From: Alphaproteobacteria bacterium
Lineage (GTDB): Bacteria; Pseudomonadota; Alphaproteobacteria; Rhizobiales; Aestuariivirgaceae
Reading direction: 5' to 3'
Assembly (NCBI GenBank): GCA_020441605.1
Contig: JAGRLX010000031.1
Location: forward strand, 1 to 10,789
DNA: 10,789 nucleotides
This document shows positions 1-8,679 of this stretch, piece after piece; positions within the stretch are counted from its first letter, which is position 1, and every line of letters begins with the position of its first letter. The notes under the pieces are model-generated. The model was not told the DNA's origin and did not search any database. It was given only the letters and a program-made list of their open reading frames with translations. The translations under genes were made by a program, and so were the position numbers.

Positions 1-392
1 GTGAAGCCGCCCTTGACGCGGCCGAAAATGACGCCATCGACGCGCTCGTTCTTGGCCGAAAGCTCCTCGAGACGGGTCCAGGCTTCCTCGCGGCGGGCCT
101 TGTCGCGCGACAGGACGGCCTCGCCCATGGCGTTCTCGATGCGCTCGAGATAGACTTCGACGGTGTCGCCCGCCTTGATTTCGGGGGCCTTGCCCGGCTG
201 GGCGAATTCCTTGAGCGCGATCTTGCCTTCGGTCTTGAGACCGACATCGATGATCGCGAAGTCGTTTTCGACGGCAACGACCCTGCCCTTCACCACCGAG
301 CCTTCGGTGGCGGGATGATCGGCATAGCTCTCGGCGAGGAGGGCTTCGAAATCGTCACGGGTGGGATTCATGGAAACGGCGGATTTCGCCAT
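1..392 (-). CDS. rpsA: 30S ribosomal protein S1, N-terminal part (runs off the window)
   Basis: S1 is an RNA-binding ribosomal protein that helps the 30S subunit bind mRNA during initiation. The visible 130 residues begin MAKSAVSMNPTRDDFEALL and continue into the first S1/OB-fold repeat (EGSVVKGRVVAVENDFAIID, then VGLKTEGKIALKEF), the usual start of alphaproteobacterial S1; the remaining repeats lie outside the window. The start at 392 is chosen because a GGAAGGA Shine-Dalgarno stretch lies 12 nt before it. A second in-frame ATG at 371 (MNPTRDDF) matches the conserved part of the family but has no such site, so a few extra residues are uncertain. The gene is usually close behind cmk; here cmk ends at 4604, on the far side of four other genes. 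A promoter and long leader upstream suggest separate transcription. Confidence 0.97.
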   Translation of the reverse strand, partial: MAKSAVSMNPTRDDFEALLAESYADHPATEGSVVKGRVVAVENDFAIIDVGLKTEGKIALKEFAQPGKAPEIKAGDTVEVYLERIENAMGEAVLSRDKARREEAWTRLEELSAKNERVDGVIFGRVKGGF

Positions 393-748
393 GAGGGTTC
401 ACTTTCCTTCCAAAAAAAATCGAGGCTGGCCCGGCGGAAAACCCGCTAGGACGTCCGGCGCGGTCCCTGTTGCCATTGAAAATGGGGACCGGCAGGCAAA
501 CCACGACACGTTCCAGGCTTCCGGACATCCGCCCAGGCAGCGGTTCGGGAATGGAAGACTGAAACATTGTGGGAGGGCCGGAGCCGTCCCGGTTCACGTT
601 CGCGCGGGAAAGCGCGGCCTGGAACGGGGCGCGTATAGTGGAAAAGACGGCAGGGAGCAAGAAAAAGGCTCGACCTGGTGGCCAGCCGCACGGGACCGTC
701 TCCGGGCATGGGTGGCCATGTCCGGAAGCGCCGGAGCCTCTGCCTCTG
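393..748 (-). other. Gap without a gene: rpsA leader and hairpin
   Basis: No convincing gene lies in these 356 bases; the open frames on both strands have no recognisable protein character. The part from about 626 down to 393 would be the untranslated rpsA leader. It contains an interrupted hairpin at 462-490: outer arms GGTCC/GGACC, inner arms CCATT/AATGG, a 3-nt loop and a 6-nt one-sided bulge. E. coli S1 represses its own mRNA through leader structure, so a similar role is conceivable, but no homologous element is recognised here. Between 700 and 748, just after the preceding gene's stop, are two tiny stems (TCCGG/CCGGA and CATGG/CCATG) without a T-tract, so no clear terminator is seen. 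Confidence 0.4.
633..661 (-). promoter_or_regulatory. Probable rpsA promoter
   Basis: On the minus strand CTTGCT (656-661) and CTATAC (633-638) are separated by exactly 17 nt. This resembles the alphaproteobacterial housekeeping pattern CTTGAC-N17-CTATAT. Initiation would fall near 626 and give a leader of about 235 nt before the rpsA ATG. This is read by eye; no start site is known. Confidence 0.5.
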
Positions 749-1522
749 TCAGTCCCCGGCCATCACCACGTCCGGGATCTCGAAGCGCTCATCGCCGATG
801 GTGACGATCGAGAGGTCGGCGTTCTGGTCCACCGTCATCTCCTTGCCCGCATCGGCTTGCGATTCATCGTAGGACGATGGGGTGTTCATCTCGAAATAGA
901 TCACGCGGCTGCCGCCATCCGGCCAGAAGACGGTGATCGACCCATTGCCATTGCCTTCGCGCATCACACCCATCTGGCATTGCCCCATCGGCTGGCCGGG
1001 ATAGCGGGCGCAGGGAATAGGTCCCGTGGCATTGAAGTCGGTCCCCTCGACCTTCGCGTCACCGGTTTCCGCCGCGCCGGAATTGCCAGACGCGGAGATC
1101 TCGACGTTGAGATGGAAGTTCGCCGATTCGTTGTTCCGGGCGGCGTTGCGGTAGAGATAGACCTGGATCGTATAGTCGCCGCTGGCCGGCAGTTCACCGT
1201 TAAAGCTGTCGCCGTCCCTGTCGCTGGCGAACAGGGCGGTGCTTTCGCCCGGCTTGTCGCCAGGGGCGAAGACATTGAAATAGGTGCTGGTGCTCTTCGT
1301 GTCGAGGCTGACCGTCATGAATTGTCCAGCCTTGGCGCCGATCATGTAGAGCATGCCGTCGCGGCCCTTGATCTTTCCCCTGATCGTGGCGCCGGTGCTG
1401 CCTTTTTCGAATTTCACCCGTTCGGTCCTGTCGGCGGCGAATGTGGCCGTGCTGCCGGCATTGAATAGGACTGCGGTGCCCATTGCGGCCGCGAAGAGGA
1501 AGGACTTCAGCTTGACGATCAT
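749..1522 (-). CDS. Secreted protein of unknown function, paralogue of the gene at 1714-2364
   Basis: This 257-residue protein is predicted to be exported: a basic N-terminus, a hydrophobic stretch (residues 8-20) and a likely signal peptidase I site after ATFAA (residue 30). Residues 31-140 (starting DRTERVKFEKGSTGATIRGK) share a pattern with the neighbouring protein: DRTE-V-F--G---AT--G--KG, then an AGQ motif and a Y-LYRNAAR segment. It looks like a beta-rich domain, perhaps related to bacterial pre-peptidase C-terminal domains. After a Gly/Ala/Ser-rich linker, residues 160-257 form a second domain with Cys171 and Cys182, a PDGGSRVIYFE strand and an IGDERFEIPD ending. The start is supported by GGGAG 6 nt before the ATG. 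I do not recognise a biochemical function; a periplasmic or surface role is inferred from the signal peptide and the adjacent L,D-transpeptidase. Confidence 0.85.
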   Translation of the reverse strand: MIVKLKSFLFAAAMGTAVLFNAGSTATFAADRTERVKFEKGSTGATIRGKIKGRDGMLYMIGAKAGQFMTVSLDTKSTSTYFNVFAPGDKPGESTALFASDRDGDSFNGELPASGDYTIQVYLYRNAARNNESANFHLNVEISASGNSGAAETGDAKVEGTDFNATGPIPCARYPGQPMGQCQMGVMREGNGNGSITVFWPDGGSRVIYFEMNTPSSYDESQADAGKEMTVDQNADLSIVTIGDERFEIPDVVMAGD

Positions 1523-1713
1523 GGATCACTCCCAAGATAGGTGAAAGAAATCAGCATTCCGTGAGATGGCAGCCTTTGCCCCGGCCGCGGACCGAGCCGC
1601 CCGGCACCCCGGATTGCGCGGGACCGTGGCCTTGGGCACGCGCCCGGCGAAGATGGCCGCGTTGGAGCCCGGCAGGAAGGTCATGAAGCCATGGCACATG
1701 CCGGCCTCGCCGG

Positions 1714-2364
1714 TCAGTGGTTGACGATGAAATGCACGATCTTGTGGCCGCTGGCATTGAACGAGCACTGGAACGTCTCGTCGATGCCATTGATCATCGC
1801 CATGCCATTGACCGCATGGGTTCCGTCGGTGCGCTGGCCCTCGTACTTGGTTTCGATGTTGCCCAGCTTCGTCCGCAGGATCTCATGGGCGCGGATGCGG
1901 CATGCCGCCATCATGTCCGCCGGCGAGCCACTGCTTCCGGCGCTGCCGTCCGCCACCTTGCCGGTGATCTCGAAGCTGATCGAATACTTGCAGGTCTCGC
2001 CGCGCCGCGCCGCACTGCGCATGAGATAGACCTCGGCGCGATGCTTGCCCGATTGCCTGAGCCGGATCGACAGTTCGTTGCCCGAGACTTCGCCGATGAA
2101 GTCGGCCGAGTCGGCGCCGGGACGCGAGAAGTTGAAATAGCAGGCGCCATGGTTCGGGTTGAACAGGATATGAACCATCTGGCCGGCGCTCGCGTCGAGC
2201 ACGTATCTGGCCACGTCATAGCCTTTCACGCGGCCCGAGACCGTGGCAGACGAGGCACCAGCCTTGAAACGTACCACTTCGGTCCGGTCCTTTGCCGAGG
2301 CCGTTCCCGGCATGCTCAGCAGGGCGAAGGTCAAGGCTGCGGCGATGGTTGTGGTGCGGTTCAT
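1714..2364 (-). CDS. Secreted protein of unknown function, tandem paralogue of the gene at 749-1522
   Basis: This 216-residue protein has a signal peptide (MNRTTTIAAALTFALLSMPG, likely cut after TASA at residue 24). The mature N-terminus (KDRTEVVRFKAGASSATVSG) lines up with the downstream paralogue, including the AGQ motif (60-62) and the VYLMRSAAR segment (112-120). After a short Gly/Ser linker near 138-149 the C-terminal part differs: it carries Cys155 and Cys200 and ends with EGQRTDGTHAVNGMAM and an FQCSFN motif, a kind of domain that also occurs in other rhizobial periplasmic proteins. GGAG lies 8 nt before the start. The gene begins 35 nt after the L,D-transpeptidase stop, so the two are probably cotranscribed; 191 nt separate it from its paralogue. 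Function is unknown. Confidence 0.85.
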   Translation of the reverse strand: MNRTTTIAAALTFALLSMPGTASAKDRTEVVRFKAGASSATVSGRVKGYDVARYVLDASAGQMVHILFNPNHGACYFNFSRPGADSADFIGEVSGNELSIRLRQSGKHRAEVYLMRSAARRGETCKYSISFEITGKVADGSAGSSGSPADMMAACRIRAHEILRTKLGNIETKYEGQRTDGTHAVNGMAMINGIDETFQCSFNASGHKIVHFIVNH

Positions 2365-2399
2365 GTGCTGTGCTCCAGTGTGATGCTTGTCTGAGGTTG

Positions 2400-3380
2400 T
2401 CAGTAGATGCCGTCGATGACGACGAAGTCATTCTGGGATTGGTGAAACCGGTTCGAGGATTCATTGGTCGTCACCACGGTCATGCCGTGATGCATGCGCT
2501 TGCGAAGCTCTTCCTTCATGCGCGGCTCGGCCTTGATGCGACGCAATTCCCTGGCAAGGTCCTCGCGGTCCGGCTTCTCGTGGCCGACCGAAGTCCAATG
2601 CAGTTCCTGGTTCCTTTGGTTCGATCCGACGAGCTTGTGGACGCCTTCCGCGACCGGCTTGTGGGGCGAGTCGATGTCGACCTTTCCGGAAGCGACGATC
2701 CGGTCGTTGTCCCAGATCGTCATGGTACGGTCGCGCCCGCTGACCACCACGCTGGTCGCGTGCGGGCGGGCGATCTGTCCTTCGCTGTACTGGGCGCGCT
2801 TCAGCGACACATCCACGCCGGCAAATTCCCGCCTGGCGTAGTCGCCCAGTACCATGCCCGGATGGACCACGGCGGCAGGCTGCGAGGACCGGTCGGCAAT
2901 CACCACGGTCATGCCGAGCTTGGTGATTCCGAACAGAAGCTCGGAGAACTTGAGCGGCAGGCGGACGCAGCCATGGGAGGCCGGATAGCCAGGCAGATTT
3001 CCGGCATGCAGCGCCACCCCTGACCAGGTCAACCGGTTCATGTTGGGCATGGGCGCGTTGTTATAGGTCGAAGAGCGGTGGTGCTTGTCCTTCTGCAGGA
3101 TCTTGAACACACCGGTCGGGGTGGAGTGCCCCGGTTTGCCGGTGGAACAGGTCGAGGCGGCGATGCGGATGCCATTGCGATAGACATGCACGAGCTGATC
3201 CGGAATCGACACGATGATCAGGAGTGGCCCACCCGGTGAACGTTCGGGAAACCAGTTGAACTCGCCGTTACCCAGCTTCTCCGCGGGTTTGTTCACCAGC
3301 TGGGCATAGGCCTGACGGCAGAATTGGCCCGACAGGACCAGTCCGCTGGCAGTGGCGTAGATAAATGCGCGTCTATTCAT
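2400..3380 (-). CDS. L,D-transpeptidase (YkuD family), exported, with an extra C-terminal repeat
   Basis: YkuD enzymes use a catalytic cysteine to form 3-3 cross-links in peptidoglycan or to attach proteins to it, in the periplasm. The N-terminus MNRRAFIYATASGLVLSGQF has an RRAFI motif and hydrophobic core typical of a Tat signal, ending at AYA (residues 24-26). The catalytic domain (about 50-163) holds H125-A-G and the signature S135-H-G-C138-V-R-L, so it should be active. Residues 205-307 look like a second, degenerate copy that keeps the GMTVV strand but lacks the SHGC motif. The start at 3380 is chosen because the signal peptide begins there and GGGGA lies 7 nt upstream; an upstream in-frame ATG at 3608 would add 76 residues without such character. 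A terminator after the LysR gene suggests its own promoter in the preceding 217 bases. Confidence 0.93.
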   Translation of the reverse strand: MNRRAFIYATASGLVLSGQFCRQAYAQLVNKPAEKLGNGEFNWFPERSPGGPLLIIVSIPDQLVHVYRNGIRIAASTCSTGKPGHSTPTGVFKILQKDKHHRSSTYNNAPMPNMNRLTWSGVALHAGNLPGYPASHGCVRLPLKFSELLFGITKLGMTVVIADRSSQPAAVVHPGMVLGDYARREFAGVDVSLKRAQYSEGQIARPHATSVVVSGRDRTMTIWDNDRIVASGKVDIDSPHKPVAEGVHKLVGSNQRNQELHWTSVGHEKPDREDLARELRRIKAEPRMKEELRKRMHHGMTVVTTNESSNRFHQSQNDFVVIDGIY

Positions 3381-3589
3381 TGAACGATCCCCAAATAAGG
3401 GTGATCGCGGGCTCAACTCTTGTCTCGCCTGCCAACACCCGCAAGATGCCGCGCGCTTGACCGCTGGAGGCCGGACACCCTTCAAGATGTTGTGTCTGAC
3501 CGAGAGCCACGTGTCGCAGCATCGGAAACCGCCGATTACCCTGGTCGCAATGGTGCTCAGATATGCAGGCCGCACCGCGGAGTCCAATG

Positions 3590-3631
3590 AAAAGCAGGCG
3601 GCAATCATGAGCAGGCCTCATGATTTGCCGC
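3590..3631 (-). terminator. Rho-independent terminator after the LysR gene
   Basis: On the minus strand, 4 nt after the LysR stop codon, GCGGCAAATCATGAG and CTCATGATTGCCGC form a stem of 14 pairs with one bulged base and a 5-nt loop (3598-3631). It is followed by CTGC and a run of four T (about 3590-3593). The stem is strong and the T-run short. It should separate the LysR transcript from the L,D-transpeptidase gene. Confidence 0.75.
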
Positions 3632-3635
3632 AGGA

Positions 3636-4523
3636 TTATGCAGCGGACGCGATTTGTCCCTTGAACCAGCTCACCACGGCCTGCAAGGGCTGTTCGCGGC
3701 GGCGGGCATTCTTCACACACAGGTAGTAGTCTTCGTGGGTGGCGACGGCGGAATTGCCCAAGCGCTCCAGTTCGCCCTTGGAAATCAACCCTTCGGCGAG
3801 GAAATCGGGAACCAGCGCGATGCCGAGCCCGTGCCGGGCCATTTCGAGGGCCAGCACGTAATGCGTACACTGGAGCCAGCGCCCGGACCCCAGGGTTTCG
3901 ATGGTCTGTCCGGTCGCTTCGCCATAGGCCTTCCAGTCGGAAGCAAAGTCGGTGTCGTCACACCAGGTTGTAATCAGTGGTAGTGGGACACCGCCGGTCC
4001 TGCTTCGGCCAGTTGCCGCACGCACCGCAATCAGCATCTCGCGGCGCAGCGGCACCGCCCAGAACCCTGGCTGGCTGGGGTAAGTAGTCACAAAGGCATC
4101 CGCCACCGTGTCGGTCAGTTCGGGATCGGCGGCATACATGCGGAGCTGCAGGTCGATCGATGGATTGGTGTCGATGAAGCTGTGCAACCTTTGAATGAGC
4201 CAGCCGGGCGCAAAGCTGCTGCATACCGCGAGCCTGACGGTGCTTCGGTCCTCGCCCACGATCCCCTGCACGTGCCGCTCGATGTCGCGGAACGAGATGT
4301 CGAGATTTTCGGCCAGCTTGCGCCCCGCCTCGGTCAGGGCCACACCCCGTCCGGCGCGTGTGACGAGCTTTTCGCCGAGATCCTCTGTCAGCTTCTGCAA
4401 CTGGTGGCTGACCGCGCTCTGGGTGAGGTTGAGCTCCTCGGCCGCGCGGGTGATCGAGCCGTGTCGCGCGACCACCACGAAGGTCTGCAGGATCCGCATA
4501 TTGATGTTGGGCCGGTCGGTCAT
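3636..4523 (-). CDS. LysR-family transcriptional regulator
   Basis: This 295-residue protein has normal LysR length. The winged helix-turn-helix is at residues 9-67, with the recognition region GSITRAAEELNLTQSAVSHQ, and the effector-binding domain starts near residue 93 (TVRLAVCSSFAPGWLIQRLH). The PGWLIQRL and SIDLQL pattern resembles the GcvA-like branch; the ligand cannot be read from sequence. AGGA lies 7 nt before the ATG at 4523. The gene lies 80 nt after the cmk stop on the same strand. A weak TTGATT (4602-4607) overlapping the cmk stop could be a -35 of its own promoter, but the matching -10 (TACTCT, 16 nt away) is poor, so readthrough from aroA-cmk is equally possible. The hairpin right after its stop isolates it from the exported-protein genes, which may nevertheless be its targets. 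Confidence 0.93.
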   Translation of the reverse strand: MTDRPNINMRILQTFVVVARHGSITRAAEELNLTQSAVSHQLQKLTEDLGEKLVTRAGRGVALTEAGRKLAENLDISFRDIERHVQGIVGEDRSTVRLAVCSSFAPGWLIQRLHSFIDTNPSIDLQLRMYAADPELTDTVADAFVTTYPSQPGFWAVPLRREMLIAVRAATGRSRTGGVPLPLITTWCDDTDFASDWKAYGEATGQTIETLGSGRWLQCTHYVLALEMARHGLGIALVPDFLAEGLISKGELERLGNSAVATHEDYYLCVKNARRREQPLQAVVSWFKGQIASAA

Positions 4524-4603
4524 GCTCGTTCCTGAATGCCGTCCCGCCTCATGTTGCTGGGGATGGCAGTCTGGTTCTTAGAGTATCTGCATGTCTTTCT
4601 GAA

Positions 4604-6579
<1,976 letters not shown>

Positions 6580-6625
6580 TTACACGACTGAACCCGCCCC
6601 TGTCATCAGGGCTTTTCATTGGCTT

Positions 6626-6654
6626 TTGACATTCCCGGCAAGAAATGGCATGAG
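6626..6654 (+). promoter_or_regulatory. Probable promoter of the TIGR02300-family gene
   Basis: A perfect -35 TTGACA (6626-6631) is followed after 17 nt by CATGAG (6649-6654). The -10 is poor, but a TG dinucleotide at 6646-6647 gives it an extended -10 form. It lies 40 nt before the GTG start in the short divergent gap shared with aroA. Confidence 0.5.
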
Positions 6655-6693
6655 CCGCCCATCACATCACAGCCGCTGTCGAAAGGATCAACC

Positions 6694-7107
6694 GTGGTCA
6701 AGGCTGAACTCGGAACCAAGCGCACATGTCCGTCATGTGCCGCCCGCTTTTATGATCTTCTGAAAGAGCCGATCGTGTGCCCCAAGTGCGGCGCCAACTT
6801 CATTGCGCCGTCCATCCTGCCGTCCAAGGGCGATATGCCGGCCATGGCTCCGGCACCGAAGCAGCGCGAGACGGAAACCGAAGACAGGGAGACCGCTGAC
6901 GTCGAACTCGTCAGCCTCGAGGATGCCGAAGCACCGGACGAGGCCGATGATGAGACCGCCGGCATTGAGGACGTGGATCTCGGTGAAGACGCCGATGACA
7001 GCGATGAGGACGATACCTTCCTGGTCGAGGAAGAGGAGGACGGCGACAATGTTTCCGGCCTGCTCGACGGGACTCCCGGCGGAAAATCCGAAGACGAGGA
7101 GCCCTGA
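6694..7107 (+). CDS. TIGR02300-family zinc-ribbon protein with acidic tail
   Basis: This 137-residue protein starts (M)VKAELGTKRTCPSC and has two CxxC pairs (Cys12/Cys15 and Cys29/Cys32) around ARFYDLLKEPIV, a small zinc ribbon. That N-terminus is the signature of the TIGR02300 family, widespread in alphaproteobacteria and of unknown function. From about residue 50 onward the protein is a low-complexity tail very rich in Asp and Glu, probably disordered. The start is the GTG at 6694: AAAGGA lies 6 nt before it, and family members begin at this point (usually MAKPELGTKR). An in-frame TTG at 6619 would add 25 residues but lies ahead of the apparent promoter. The gene points away from aroA and towards the tRNA-Ala. 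Confidence 0.9.
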   Translation: MVKAELGTKRTCPSCAARFYDLLKEPIVCPKCGANFIAPSILPSKGDMPAMAPAPKQRETETEDRETADVELVSLEDAEAPDEADDETAGIEDVDLGEDADDSDEDDTFLVEEEEDGDNVSGLLDGTPGGKSEDEEP

Positions 7108-7135
7108 GCGGAATTTTGCTTGATTGTTTGCGAGA

Positions 7136-7176
7136 GCGGAACTAGGTTCCGCCCCGCTTCGCCGGGTTTGCCCGGC
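7136..7176 (+). terminator. Two back-to-back hairpins after the TIGR02300-family gene (possible terminator)
   Basis: GCGGAAC-TAG-GTTCCGC (7136-7152) is a perfect 7-bp stem with a 3-nt loop; 8 nt later GCCGGG-TTTG-CCCGGC (7161-7176) is a perfect 6-bp stem with a 4-nt loop. Neither is followed by a T-run, so a classical intrinsic terminator is not shown. A possible tRNA promoter overlaps this: TTGATT (7120-7125), 17 nt, TAGGTT (7143-7148). Confidence 0.4.
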
Positions 7177-7249
7177 CCGGTGCTGTGGTTTCGATGGAAA
7201 TCGCTGCGCCGGATCGTCCACTCCCACGTGGCCACGATGGATGGATCAA

Positions 7250-7325
<76 letters not shown>

Positions 7326-7562
7326 TCCAAATTCCTAAGATATCAAGCCGGTAGTCAAAATCACGCTCTGAGGGATCGGGGCGATTTTGTATGAGAATTT
7401 GTATGATTTCGGCCGATATCAGAGAAGTCCGCAATGGAGTCAATCACTCCAATATTTGCTGGATACTACCAAAAAGGAATGGCGACCTGACGTCAGTGCA
7501 GTTTTGCAGGTAGAGCATTCACGAAAGTGATTCTGGATGTCGCTAGAGCCACAGACAAAACG
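7326..7562. other. AT-richer gap between tRNA-Ala and the IS remnant
   Basis: No gene is seen in these 237 bases. The stretch is visibly richer in A and T than the genes to its left. It contains a 7-bp inverted repeat CAAAATC/GATTTTG (about 7355-7390), two direct copies of TTTGTATGA 12 nt apart (7386-7394 and 7398-7406), and a 10-bp palindrome CTGACGTCAG (7487-7496). These are compatible with the arm of an integrated element next to a tRNA attachment site, but no integrase gene and no second copy of the tRNA 3' end is present in the window. Confidence 0.4.
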
Positions 7563-7681
7563 TGACCTGCTCCCCGGAATGCCCTCGTTCATAGGTTAGT
7601 TCTGTTCAGGTTTTGGTCCATGTTTGACCGGTTTGCAAACTCGATTGAGGTGAGCCCGTTGAGGCTGGTGTGCGGGCGGTT
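7563..7681 (-). mobile_element. 3' end of an IS3-type insertion sequence (remnant)
   Basis: The outer end TGACCTGCTCCCCGG at 7563-7577 looks like an IS3-family terminal inverted repeat (starting TG). Inside it, read on the minus strand, is the last part of a transposase. No matching left end (reverse complement of the terminal repeat) occurs elsewhere in the window, so only about 120 bp of the element remain. It abuts the stop codon of the LysR gene at 7682. The family is inferred from the encoded tail and end sequence. Confidence 0.7.
7589..7681 (-). pseudogene. C-terminal fragment of an IS3-family transposase (OrfB)
   Basis: The minus strand encodes NRPHTSLNGLTSIEFANRSN followed by MDQNLNRTNL and a TGA stop (7589-7591). 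The RPHTSLNGLTPIEFANRS pattern is the typical end of the DDE integrase domain of IS3-family OrfB proteins in rhizobia. The catalytic residues and everything upstream are missing. Directly before the fragment, in the same frame, stands the TAG that ends the LysR gene, so the fragment has no start of its own and is dead. Confidence 0.75.
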
Positions 7682-8653
7682 CTAATCACCGTCGCAGACC
7701 CTGTATCGGCTCTCACCGGTTGGTGAGCCGGTTTCGATCCGGCCTAACGGCGCGAGCCTCTCAGTTTCCGATTTCCCGAAAATCATGCATTCTTCGAGCA
7801 GCCATTGGCGGACAGCGCGAACTGCCTTTCTGCGCCCCGCTCGGTGATTAAGTGCAATATAGTAGCCACCAAATGGAATTGCGGTATCGGAGAGTTCAAC
7901 GAGCGCACCCGACTGAAGCTCTGGCCCGCAAAGATTTTCGTCCATGAGTACCGCGCCCAGTCCGGCAACCGCTGACTGAATGGCAAGAAGTGCACTGAGT
8001 GGGTGTGGCAGCTTGAGGTCAGGGACCTCTTCAAGGCCGGCGTTGTGGAACCACTGAGGCCAGAAGCGGAATGTCGCCTCTTCGATCAGCGGGCCGGCGG
8101 CCAATGCCGCGAGATCAAGCTTTCCATCGACCATCGGAGCAAAGCCAGGAGCAGCATAGGCGCGGACGATGGAAGGTAGCAGGAGGTCGTAACCGTCGGG
8201 CGGTTTGGATCGCAGATATCTTAGTCCCATGTCAAAGTCATGCGCTTCGATATCCATGATCTGGGTCGTTATCGACAGATTAAGATCAATGTCAGGGTGA
8301 CGAGACCTCAGCTTGCCAAGCCTGGCTACCAGCCACTTTTGCGCAATGGTGCCTTCGGTCGTCAGCGTAACAGTCCCGGAGGGCGGGTCCGCGAGTGCCT
8401 CGGTCGCTATTGCGATCTGGTCAAACGCCGGCGTGATTTCCGCAAGATAGGCCAGGCCTTGATCGGTCAGGGCGACGCCAGTGTTCTGGGTGCGAAAGAG
8501 GTGAACATTGAGACGTTCTTCCAGACCTCGCACATGGCGAGAGATTGCGGAATGCGACACGTTCAGTTCTGAAGCAGCCTTGGTGAAGCTGCCGAGACGC
8601 CCCGCTGCCTCAAAGGCGCGCAAGGCGTTCAAGGGGGGCAATGATCTCGGCAT
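7682..8653 (-). CDS. GcvA-like LysR-family transcriptional regulator
   Basis: This 323-residue protein begins MPRSLPPLNALRAFEAAGRL, the hallmark N-terminus of GcvA-like LysR proteins, with the helix-turn-helix at GSFTKAASELNVSHSAISRH (21-40) and the effector domain from about residue 93 (TVTLTTEGTIAQKWLVARL). The usual end of such proteins falls near residue 290-300 (VRQWLLEEC ends at 289). The last 34 residues are longer than normal and run straight into the IS remnant, so the native C-terminus may have been replaced. No Shine-Dalgarno is visible; a strong promoter places the RNA start near the ATG itself. The gene faces a DUF1127-like gene across 102 bp with a LysR operator, the normal arrangement for an autoregulated regulator and its target. 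Confidence 0.9.
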   Translation of the reverse strand: MPRSLPPLNALRAFEAAGRLGSFTKAASELNVSHSAISRHVRGLEERLNVHLFRTQNTGVALTDQGLAYLAEITPAFDQIAIATEALADPPSGTVTLTTEGTIAQKWLVARLGKLRSRHPDIDLNLSITTQIMDIEAHDFDMGLRYLRSKPPDGYDLLLPSIVRAYAAPGFAPMVDGKLDLAALAAGPLIEEATFRFWPQWFHNAGLEEVPDLKLPHPLSALLAIQSAVAGLGAVLMDENLCGPELQSGALVELSDTAIPFGGYYIALNHRAGRRKAVRAVRQWLLEECMIFGKSETERLAPLGRIETGSPTGESRYRVCDGD

Positions 8654-8658
8654 GTCGT

Positions 8659-8679
8659 ATTGTGACTTTTTGGAACAAT
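8659..8679. promoter_or_regulatory. LysR-type operator
   Basis: ATTGT (8659-8663), 11 nt, ACAAT (8675-8679): a perfect 5-bp inverted repeat with the T-N11-A geometry of LysR regulators. It lies 5 nt before the lysR start and covers the predicted lysR -10. If the DUF1127-like gene starts transcription near 8735, as a weak -10 TAGTCT (8723-8728) suggests, the centre (8669) is at about -66, the standard position of a LysR recognition site. Confidence 0.7.

Noticed and set aside
569..1468. Plus-strand open frame of 299 codons
   Set aside because: It lies opposite the signal-peptide gene at 749-1522 and is a shadow caused by high GC; it has no recognisable motif and no convincing ribosome binding site.
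1717..2394. Plus-strand open frame of 225 codons
   Set aside because: Antisense shadow of the secreted protein gene at 1714-2364, which has a signal peptide, a Shine-Dalgarno and a paralogue.
3381..3608. Longer start for the L,D-transpeptidase (ATG at 3608)
   Set aside because: It would bury the Tat-like signal peptide 76 residues inside the protein and its first codons lie only 27 nt from the LysR stop, across the terminator hairpin.
6619..6693. TTG start 25 codons upstream for the TIGR02300-family protein
   Set aside because: It lies before the TTGACA promoter, and the GTG at 6694 has a well-placed AAAGGA and matches the family N-terminus.
7326..7562. Integrase gene or CRISPR array after the tRNA
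   Set aside because: No open frame of useful length with recombinase motifs and no regularly spaced repeats; the TTTGTATGA pair is only two copies.
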